From an uncultured Clostridia bacterium (GTDB taxonomy: Bacteria > Bacillota_A > Clostridia > TANB77 > CAG-508): DNA of 7,427 nt. This document shows, piece after piece, positions 1 to 4,800 of this stretch (position 1 is its first letter; each line of letters starts with the position of its first letter). The notes under the pieces were generated by a model. That model did not search any database, was not told where the DNA came from, and worked only from the letters and a program-made list of their open reading frames with translations. A program made the translations under genes and the position numbers. The stretch spans positions 1 to 7,427 of the forward strand of contig CANBLA010000047.1 in assembly GCA_947369305.1 (NCBI GenBank), written 5' to 3'.

Positions 1-318
1 CTGAAGTAATCCTTTGGTTATATTATGTCGGACGCTGTAGAGTATATTATTTGTTTGTAAGCTATTTATCTTTTCGTTTTTTCGAGTCAATAAAATGGTT
101 GAATGATAGGTAATATATTCGAAGTCATGATGATACTTGTATTTAATCGTGGTTGTTAATAGTCTCTTATGAGATGAATATGGCTATGATGAGTGCATTT
201 ATTGTCTAGCAACTGATTAATATAGGTGGTATATAGGTTATTCTTATAGTGATATAAGTTAGCTTAGACTATTATCTATCTTAGTTTTAGCTGAAAGCTA
301 ATATAAGCTTTATCGATG
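1..318. other. Region without a convincing gene, G-rich on the plus strand
   Basis: I do not recognise a gene here. The only open stretch reaching the window edge is plus frame 3 from base 3 to a TAA at 111-113, which would give a 36-residue, hydrophobic and aromatic C-terminal tail ending FESIKWLNDR. It could be the end of a membrane protein or chance. From 114 to 318 stops are frequent in all frames, and no start with a ribosome binding site leads to more than about ten codons. By hand count bases 1-300 hold 60 G and 29 C, whereas the rest of the window has more C than G on this strand. The stretch ends at a plus-strand terminator, so something on the plus strand is probably transcribed through it: a long 3' untranslated region, a non-coding RNA or a decayed gene. 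I could not match it to rRNA, tRNA, tmRNA or RNase P RNA. Confidence 0.4.
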
Positions 319-360
319 AACCGAGTTTTAAGTGTATTCTTAAAACTCGGTTTCAATTTT
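319..360 (+). terminator. Intrinsic terminator of an upstream plus-strand transcript
   Basis: A perfect 14-base-pair stem (319-332 with 339-352) encloses a six-base loop. It is followed on the plus strand by a broken T-tract (TTT, then CAA, then TTTT). The minus strand has no T-run after the stem, so the plus orientation is preferred. It faces the acetyltransferase terminator tail to tail. The T-tract is imperfect, but the stem is very strong. Confidence 0.7.
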
Positions 361-361
361 A

Positions 362-408
362 AAAAATAATTACAAAATAAACGAGTGAATTACTAACCCT
401 TCACTCGT
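362..408 (-). terminator. Intrinsic terminator of the GNAT gene
   Basis: A nine-base-pair stem (381-389 with 400-408) with a ten-base loop begins seven bases after the acetyltransferase stop codon on the minus strand. A T-rich stretch follows it on that strand, complementary to the A-run at 361-380. It ends the minus-strand block and abuts the opposing plus-strand terminator. Confidence 0.8.
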
Positions 409-415
409 CTACATA

Positions 416-907
416 TTAAATTTCCAGTATAAAGAACCGAAATTCTTTCCTTAAATTTTTGGGGTAGAAAGCTGTTTTCTCAACAATTCGCTCAAGCTTT
501 TGAGTTGCTATCAAAGATGACTTATTTTTTTTGTTAATACAAAATTTTAAAGTTCTTCCCTTTGGCACACATTTTATGAACCCTTTTAATGATTCAAGCA
601 TATAGCCTTTTCTACGATATTCTTTTGCCATAAACATCGCTACTTCAAAATTTTCATCCCAGTCTTGTGTAATATTCAAAAATCCAAGTCTCTCATGATT
701 TTTATTTTCAATAATAAAATAAAAATCATGAATAAAATCTCCTTTTGAATAATAGTATCTAATGAAATTTTTTGTCTCTGCTAAAGAGCTTGTATATGCT
801 CCTGGCAAATATTTCCGCAGCTCGTTATCATGTGCAACCTTAAAAAGCCATTTCGCATCCGCCATCTCAAATTCCCGTAACCGCAATCTTTCTGTCTCAA
901 TAAGCAT
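416..907 (-). CDS. GNAT-family N-acetyltransferase (RimJ/RimL-like)
   Basis: A 163-residue protein of the GNAT superfamily, which transfers an acetyl group from acetyl-CoA to an amine, such as a protein N-terminus, an antibiotic or a small metabolite. The substrate cannot be told from sequence. Seen: the N-terminus IETERLRLREFEMADA is the usual beta1-alpha1 start of the RimJ/RimL (Acetyltransf_3) group. A central strand (about 86-95) leads into the acetyl-CoA-binding turn at 98-103 (RRKGYM), and a C-terminal segment from about 126 resembles the N-x-x-S ... KL motif before the last strands. The length fits a single-domain member. The turn normally reads Q/R-x-x-G-x-G/A, and here the last position is Met103, which may alter cofactor binding. 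The start is set by AGGAGG at the proper distance, and the gene has its own promoter and terminator, so it is a separate unit from the gene upstream. Function beyond the superfamily is unknown. Confidence 0.85.
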   Translation of the reverse strand: MLIETERLRLREFEMADAKWLFKVAHDNELRKYLPGAYTSSLAETKNFIRYYYSKGDFIHDFYFIIENKNHERLGFLNITQDWDENFEVAMFMAKEYRRKGYMLESLKGFIKCVPKGRTLKFCINKKNKSSLIATQKLERIVEKTAFYPKNLRKEFRFFILEI

Positions 908-940
908 ATTGCTTTCCTCCTAATTATTTTTAATATTTAT

Positions 941-969
941 ATTATACCACATTATAAACAATTTCTCAA
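941..969 (-). promoter_or_regulatory. Near-consensus promoter of the GNAT gene
   Basis: On the minus strand, TTGAGA (964-969) lies 17 bases before TATAAT (941-946). TGG immediately precedes the -10, giving an extended -10. Transcription would start near 934, about 27 bases before the ATG. No strong terminator separates it from the gene upstream, so read-through from that gene is also possible. Confidence 0.8.
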
Positions 970-996
970 TATGATTTTTCAAAAATTCATTTTACC

Positions 997-1707
997 TTAA
1001 TTATTCATTTTTCCTCTTAAAATCCAATCAATAATCTCTTTCTTTATCCCAAAATACTCTTCCTTCTCAAACTGCATATTCGCAATGCAATATTTTCGAT
1101 TCGAAATATGCGAACAAAACATACACTCATGCAAACTATTACAATCTTGAATAAAAAACGAATTACTAATTTTAGCTGAACAAATTACATTATAACTATT
1201 CATACAATCTCCCGAATCATCCACACGAATACAAAACGAACAATTTCCACTCCTCTGTGACGCAATACAATATTCCAATTTATTTCCCCCATCTAAATAC
1301 AATGAATTTTTGCATGCTATGCAATCATTACAACGATACAAATTCTCAGAACGATAAATTGTATCACTTTGTGAAATATTACTTGAATCATAAATTCTTT
1401 CAGTCGTTGTAAAATTTACTTTTTTCCACAATTTGATAACCTCTTCTAAATTATTTACTTCTCTTTTTTTTAACATCCAACCTTTTCCATGATTAAAATT
1501 TTCAGAATTTTTCTGTGTAATAAATTTAGTTGGATTAATTGAACTTGCCCAAGTTTCTTCTCCTGTTGTACTGTCAATTACTCTTTGAGGAAGCTTAACA
1601 TCAAACGCAAATTCTGCCAAAATTTCTTCTAAACTATAGCAATTTTTCTGTCTAAAAACATTCTCAAAAACCTTATTCACAACATTTATCGCCTCTTTTT
1701 TATGCAT
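997..1707 (-). CDS. Cysteine-rich repeat protein of unknown function
   Basis: A 236-residue protein whose function I do not recognise. Residues 1-120 are polar with a single cysteine (C23). Residues 126-207 hold twelve cysteines (126, 129, 132, 147, 156, 159, 168, 176, 189, 195, 198, 207), several as CxxC pairs. They lie in short, irregular repeats rich in Asn, Ser and aromatics, as in a narrow beta-helix or a multi-metal fold. The end (NRKYCIANMQFEKEEY, then a helix) resembles, from memory, a family of cysteine-rich proteins common in Patescibacteria and often mislabelled caib/baif family. That resemblance is not checked. There is no signal peptide or membrane segment, so the cysteines are probably cytoplasmic and could bind zinc or an iron-sulfur cluster. 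The ATG overlaps the end of the ATPase gene by eight bases, and a GAAGGTG site lies inside that gene, so the two are probably translated together. It is unlikely to be a shadow frame, given its good ribosome site and tight coupling. Confidence 0.8.
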   Translation of the reverse strand: MHKKEAINVVNKVFENVFRQKNCYSLEEILAEFAFDVKLPQRVIDSTTGEETWASSINPTKFITQKNSENFNHGKGWMLKKREVNNLEEVIKLWKKVNFTTTERIYDSSNISQSDTIYRSENLYRCNDCIACKNSLYLDGGNKLEYCIASQRSGNCSFCIRVDDSGDCMNSYNVICSAKISNSFFIQDCNSLHECMFCSHISNRKYCIANMQFEKEEYFGIKKEIIDWILRGKMNN

Positions 1708-3601
1708 TTTGATTCACCTTCTTTCTTCCTGTAGATTGTGAACTCATCAAATCTTTCAAATTTAACGTATGATTAATGCAAAATCCAATTTTTTTCTTTG
1801 AAATTGGTAAATTACCTTTTTTCTGTGTGCTTAAATTAGTATTTAAAATCTGGCTTTTATTGACCCTTGGAACAGGTTCAAAATCTAACGTTCTTCCCTT
1901 AAATGCTGGCAACACTTTTCCATTGCTAGTCACACGCAAAATACATTCTCGATTTGCTAATTCTGTTAAAATCTTCATTCTCAAACGATATGAATTATTA
2001 ACTGCAACTTCCATCTGAATATTCGATTCTAAAACTTGAGCATCTGCTCTAGCTACACGAAATATATAATAATTGAGTACATTAGCAAAAATTGACTTTT
2101 GCAATTCTTCACTAATTTGGTTAAAATATTGTTGTGCTAAAATTAGTGAAAGATGATATTTTCTTGCTTCTGATAAAAATCGACGCAAAATTGGATTCTC
2201 TACAACCGCCACTTCATCAATCACAAAAATAATATGTTCCTCAAAGGAACTAGCCTGTACCAATTGCAAAATCTGTTGCATAATAAATCCAGCAATTGTT
2301 TTTGTAACATTTTCCCCTAATACAACTTGATCCAATGAAAAAACGGTCAAAAAATTATCTTTAATTACTTCTTGAATGCTTCTTATTTTTGTTTCATCTT
2401 GATTAAAAACTGGCAAAATCTGCATTTCATCAATAAATGAAATAATTGGTGCAATCGCTTCTTGATATGATTGATTTTTTAATTCATTAAAATCACTCAA
2501 GAAAAAATCAACTGTACTTTCTGGAAGTTCCTCTTCCAAATTATTTATCATTTCTGTTCGATATTCTATTTCCAAAATAAACTTTCTCAAATTTGAAAAT
2601 GATAATTCTCTTTTAACAAGCAAAGCATAAATGCTGTGTCTCAAAACACGCTCCAGTTTTGAATTATATAAATCTGCAATTAATGATCGAAACAAAGTAA
2701 GCATTAATTCGACTGAAGTTACAATATCTTTTCCCGTATTCATAAATAAATTGACACTATCCTCTATTTTTTTAAAATCAATCACAGTTGTGTCCTCTAG
2801 TCCTCCAATATCGTTTTCCATGGCTGCATGTGGGTCAATCACAACAACTTTATAATCTAAATGATATTTTGAATTATTTTTTAAATTACGAATCATAGAA
2901 CTAATCAATTTTGATTTCCCACATCCACTTGCTCCAATTACAATAGAATGTTTATCAAAATCATAACTATTCAAATGCAAATAATACTCGTCATTCAAAT
3001 AAGGAAAACCATTCACTTTTAACAAACTATCTTTTTTATCACTTTTCAACAAATGCAAGGATTTTTGAATATCCAAAAATTTAATCGCATCTTTTTTATA
3101 AAAAAATCGGCTATAATTCGAAAAATCAATACTTAAAAAATGATGTGGAATATTAAATAATGCTAATTTTCTAATGAATTTTTTATCTTTCTTTTCAAAA
3201 AATAACTTTGTAAAAAATAAAAAATTATTTTTGCAATACGGCCATATGGTAATTTGTGAAACATTTAAAGTTCTTATTTTTTTCACTTCATTCTTATCAT
3301 AAATATCCAAAACATTTTTTTCTCGGTTTGTAATAAAATAAAAGAAACCAAAATGCGAATAAATTTTTTCATTTGTGTCAACTTTCTTTAACAAAAAATC
3401 ACTCAAATGGCTGATAACTGGTGGTAATTCACGTGAAGATCTTAAAAAAAATCGTACCGTATTCAACTCAATTTTAACAAATAAATCCCATTTTCGAAAT
3501 CTACCATTTAATTTTGAAACTTCATACATAAAATTAAGCCAACTTTCTTCTGTCACAAATTTTGAAGTTAAAAATATTTCTGATATAACTTTTTTCCTCA
3601 T
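1700..3601 (-). CDS. HerA/VirD4-like P-loop ATPase (DUF87/TraG-type motor)
   Basis: A 633-residue predicted DNA- or protein-translocating ATPase of the FtsK/HerA superfamily. Seen: residues 1-215 are an unassigned N-terminal region with no clear membrane helix. Walker A GASGCGKS is at 223-230. A strand with IDPH is at 255-258, where HerA/VirD4 proteins commonly have IDPHGD. Walker B ends in D462-E463 (FVIDE). It is followed by LSEARKYHLSLILAQQY (476-492), the sensor-like helix and strand with glutamine typical of TraG/VirD4 C-terminal domains, then an FRVARADA segment. The tail is basic. The ATG at 3601 is chosen because AGGAAGG lies six bases upstream and a -10 lies just before that. Starting at the in-frame ATG at 3691 would run the frame through the neighbour's terminator and this gene's promoter. 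No relaxase, nuclease, NurA or FtsK gamma domain is nearby. The gene overlaps the cysteine-rich gene, its likely partner. A role in DNA transfer, genome maintenance or defence is open. Confidence 0.85.
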   Translation of the reverse strand: MRKKVISEIFLTSKFVTEESWLNFMYEVSKLNGRFRKWDLFVKIELNTVRFFLRSSRELPPVISHLSDFLLKKVDTNEKIYSHFGFFYFITNREKNVLDIYDKNEVKKIRTLNVSQITIWPYCKNNFLFFTKLFFEKKDKKFIRKLALFNIPHHFLSIDFSNYSRFFYKKDAIKFLDIQKSLHLLKSDKKDSLLKVNGFPYLNDEYYLHLNSYDFDKHSIVIGASGCGKSKLISSMIRNLKNNSKYHLDYKVVVIDPHAAMENDIGGLEDTTVIDFKKIEDSVNLFMNTGKDIVTSVELMLTLFRSLIADLYNSKLERVLRHSIYALLVKRELSFSNLRKFILEIEYRTEMINNLEEELPESTVDFFLSDFNELKNQSYQEAIAPIISFIDEMQILPVFNQDETKIRSIQEVIKDNFLTVFSLDQVVLGENVTKTIAGFIMQQILQLVQASSFEEHIIFVIDEVAVVENPILRRFLSEARKYHLSLILAQQYFNQISEELQKSIFANVLNYYIFRVARADAQVLESNIQMEVAVNNSYRLRMKILTELANRECILRVTSNGKVLPAFKGRTLDFEPVPRVNKSQILNTNLSTQKKGNLPISKKKIGFCINHTLNLKDLMSSQSTGRKKVNQNA

Positions 3602-3607
3602 TTTAAA

Positions 3608-3614
3608 CCTTCCT
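3608..3614 (-). promoter_or_regulatory. Ribosome binding site fixing the ATPase start
   Basis: AGGAAGG on the minus strand, six bases before the ATG at 3601. No comparable site precedes the earlier in-frame ATG at 3691, which lies inside the upstream gene. Confidence 0.85.
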
Positions 3615-3623
3615 TTAGGAAAT

Positions 3624-3632
3624 ATTATATCA
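3624..3632 (-). promoter_or_regulatory. Extended -10 promoter of the ATPase operon
   Basis: TGATATAAT on the minus strand is a perfect -10 with the extended TGn element. The -35 region at the usual spacing (3647-3652, AGTTTT) is poor and falls in the T-tract of the upstream terminator. A start near 3617 would leave a leader of only about 16 bases carrying the ribosome binding site. Confidence 0.65.
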
Positions 3633-3643
3633 AAATAAAGTAC

Positions 3644-3680
3644 AAAAAAACTGACTTTTCTCTTATGAAAAAAATCAGTT
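3644..3680 (-). terminator. Intrinsic terminator of the AraC-type gene
   Basis: On the minus strand a stem of six plus four pairs with one mismatch (AACTGA pairing with TCAGTT, 3675-3680 with 3649-3654) runs into a tract of seven T (3644-3650). The stem includes the TGA stop codon of the regulator gene (3675-3677). The loop is long and the stem short, but the T-tract is good. Confidence 0.7.
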
Positions 3681-4478
3681 CTCAATCGCAATCCAGAACT
3701 CCGTCACACCATCATGATAGTACTCAAGTTCCGGCATATCTCTCAAATTATATTTCAAAATTGGCACAATTTCCACATAAAATTTGTGTGACATTTCTTG
3801 AATATTTTTTGCATTTTGAGAAGGAATATTAAATTTTAGCCATTTGCTTTTCGGAATAATATATTTCTCAAACTCATCAATCTTCTTATCATACAAGACC
3901 CAATATTCATAATTATCACTTTCAAATCGCTTTTCATACACAACCATACCAAATTTAATTGGTCCATACTTCTTCAAATATGTTTTCTGCATATAAGCAA
4001 AATGTTGTGGCGCATCATCAGAAATTTTACAATTCTCCGTTCTTATTCCCTTTCCATACAAAATCATTTCATCTTTTTCAATAATACTATATTCCACATT
4101 TTCATGTTGTTTTACAAGCTCATCAAAAATAATTTTTGTAAAAATTCTTAAATTTTCTGGTTGTTTTTTTACATTACTTGGTTTGATTCCATGAAATTTT
4201 TCAAATGCTCTCGAAAAAGCTGTCGCACTTTCATATTGATATTTTAGTGCAATATCTATAATTTTCTCACCACTTTTACTTAAGTCAAACCCAGCATTAG
4301 ACAATCTTCTTTTACGAATATATTCAGAAACAGACATATTACAAAGCAAACTAAAAATACTTTTCATTGTATATTCATTCACACCCAAAATTTGCGCCAA
4401 TTTTGCATACTCTATTTCATTTTCCAGATTGTTTTCAATATAATTTATCATTTCATTTAGAGATTTATAGATGTTCAT
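3675..4478 (-). CDS. AraC-family regulator with C-terminal GyrI-like effector domain (Rob-like)
   Basis: A 267-residue transcription regulator. Residues 5-105 form an AraC-type double helix-turn-helix. The first reading helix is around 26-46 (LAQILGVNEYTMKSIF), and the family signature lies at 72-103 (IALKYQYESATAFSRAFEKFHGIKPSNV). Residues about 128-265 form a GyrI-like (effector-binding, SOUL-type) domain that in this family senses small hydrophobic or cationic ligands. DNA-binding domain first and ligand domain second is the arrangement of Rob and related drug-response regulators. The ligand and targets are unknown. The ATG at 4478 has AAGGAG (4485-4490) six bases upstream and a -10 just before that. 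It is transcribed away from the helicase gene and has its own terminator, so it is not part of the ATPase transcript. Divergent or downstream genes would be natural targets, but no efflux pump or similar gene is in the window. Confidence 0.9.
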   Translation of the reverse strand: MNIYKSLNEMINYIENNLENEIEYAKLAQILGVNEYTMKSIFSLLCNMSVSEYIRKRRLSNAGFDLSKSGEKIIDIALKYQYESATAFSRAFEKFHGIKPSNVKKQPENLRIFTKIIFDELVKQHENVEYSIIEKDEMILYGKGIRTENCKISDDAPQHFAYMQKTYLKKYGPIKFGMVVYEKRFESDNYEYWVLYDKKIDEFEKYIIPKSKWLKFNIPSQNAKNIQEMSHKFYVEIVPILKYNLRDMPELEYYHDGVTEFWIAIEN

Positions 4479-4498
4479 TTTTTGCTCCTTTTAATTAC

Positions 4499-4504
4499 AT
4501 TATA
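4499..4504 (-). promoter_or_regulatory. -10 element of the AraC-type gene promoter
   Basis: A perfect TATAAT on the minus strand, 20 bases before the ATG. No good -35 stands at 16-18 bases: the sequence there reads ATGATT or TGATTT. This suggests a weak or activator-dependent promoter. The leader would be about 14 bases, just enough for the ribosome binding site. Confidence 0.6.
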
Positions 4505-4548
4505 TAATATTTTTCTGAAAAAATCATTAGTTTAATAAAAATTTTGTT

Positions 4549-4577
4549 TTTACTCGATTAATCAACAAAGATATAGT
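4549..4577 (+). promoter_or_regulatory. Possible plus-strand promoter of an orphan transcript
   Basis: TTTACT (4549-4554), a 17-base spacer and TATAGT (4572-4577) make a moderate sigma-A-type promoter on the plus strand. It points to a start near 4584 and would explain the otherwise ownerless terminator at 4651-4690. In such AT-rich DNA a match of this quality can arise by chance. Confidence 0.4.
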
Positions 4578-4598
4578 AGACTAACAATATGCAATGAC

Positions 4599-4618
4599 TT
4601 GGAATGAGTATATTCCAA
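4599..4618. repeat. Perfect 7-bp dyad, possible operator
   Basis: TTGGAAT and ATTCCAA are separated by six bases, between the divergent promoters. It could be a binding site for a dimeric regulator or a hairpin in the candidate small RNA. AraC-family proteins usually prefer direct repeats, so linking it to the neighbouring regulator is not justified by the sequence. Confidence 0.35.
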
Positions 4619-4650
4619 ATTCGAACTAATTATTTTACCTAACTGTCTTG

Positions 4651-4690
4651 AACGCCACAGAAATCAAAAACTTCTGTGGCGTTTTTCATT
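4651..4690 (+). terminator. Strong orphan intrinsic terminator
   Basis: A perfect twelve-base-pair stem (4651-4662 with 4672-4683), containing the GC-rich CGCCACAG, encloses a nine-base loop and runs into T-rich sequence on the plus strand only. No plus-strand protein gene precedes it, as the flanking gene to the left is on the minus strand. It lies just upstream of the helicase promoter and would insulate it. Confidence 0.8.
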
Positions 4691-4697
4691 TTTAGTA

Positions 4698-4726
4698 TTG
4701 ACATTTGTAATTTTTTCTTGTACAAT
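4698..4726 (+). promoter_or_regulatory. Strong promoter of the helicase gene
   Basis: Consensus TTGACA (4698-4703), a 17-base spacer and TACAAT (4721-4726). Transcription would start near 4733, giving a leader of about 68 bases. The remaining intergenic sequence to 4795 is A-rich, and I see no riboswitch or other structured element in it. Confidence 0.85.
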
Positions 4727-4795
4727 ACATTTACTTTTTATTCTAAAATTTTATTTCATGAAAACTTCCACAAAATAAAAACAAAAATCTAAAAT

Positions 4796-4800
4796 AGGAG
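4796..4800 (+). promoter_or_regulatory. Ribosome binding site abutting the helicase ATG
   Basis: AGGAG ends directly against the ATG at 4801, leaving no spacer, where five to nine bases are normal. An in-frame TAG at 4795-4797 prevents a longer protein. No other in-frame ATG, GTG or TTG lies at a suitable distance; ATT (4804) and ATA (4810) are the only near-start codons. Confidence 0.6.

Larger units (their letters stand above)
4584..4690 (+). ncRNA. Candidate small RNA in the divergent intergenic region
   Basis: A predicted transcript of about 100 nt lies between a plausible promoter (-10 at 4572-4577) and a strong intrinsic terminator, with no protein gene between them on this strand. It would contain a seven-pair hairpin (4599-4605 with 4612-4618), a single-stranded U- and A-rich linker and the terminator stem. 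The one small frame (4594-4629, eleven codons, MTWNEYIPNSN) has no ribosome binding site. It could instead be a vestigial leader of the helicase gene, but that gene has its own stronger promoter downstream of the terminator. The call rests on signals only, not on a known RNA family. Confidence 0.35.

Noticed and set aside
1..318. Degenerate 23S rRNA 3' end
   Set aside because: A few short strings (such as TATGTCGGACG and AGCTGAAAGC) recall domain VI, but spacing and intervening sequence do not fit and base content is far too low in GC.
1776..2018. Plus-strand open frame of 80 codons opposite the ATPase C-terminus
   Set aside because: It is a shadow of the minus-strand ATPase gene, with no ribosome binding site, promoter or recognisable domain.
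2631..2855. Plus-strand open frame of 74 codons
   Set aside because: It lies wholly opposite the ATPase Walker A/B interval and has no initiation signals.
1700..3601. Chromosome-partitioning FtsK
   Set aside because: It has no membrane helices at the N-terminus and no C-terminal gamma DNA-recognition domain; the ILAQQY and SEARKY motifs fit HerA/VirD4/TraG better.
3375..3638. Plus-strand open frame of 87 codons
   Set aside because: It is antisense to the ATPase N-terminus and promoter, with low-complexity content and no start signals.
4594..4629. Eleven-codon leader peptide before the orphan terminator, suggesting an attenuator
   Set aside because: It has no ribosome binding site or codon run for one amino acid, and the helicase promoter lies after the terminator, so attenuation would not control it.
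4499..4726. CRISPR array or tandem repeats in the divergent intergenic region
   Set aside because: Only one dyad and one terminator stem are seen; no repeat unit recurs.
4758..4778. Six-codon frame (MKTSTK) in the helicase leader
   Set aside because: It has no ribosome binding site and is too short to support.
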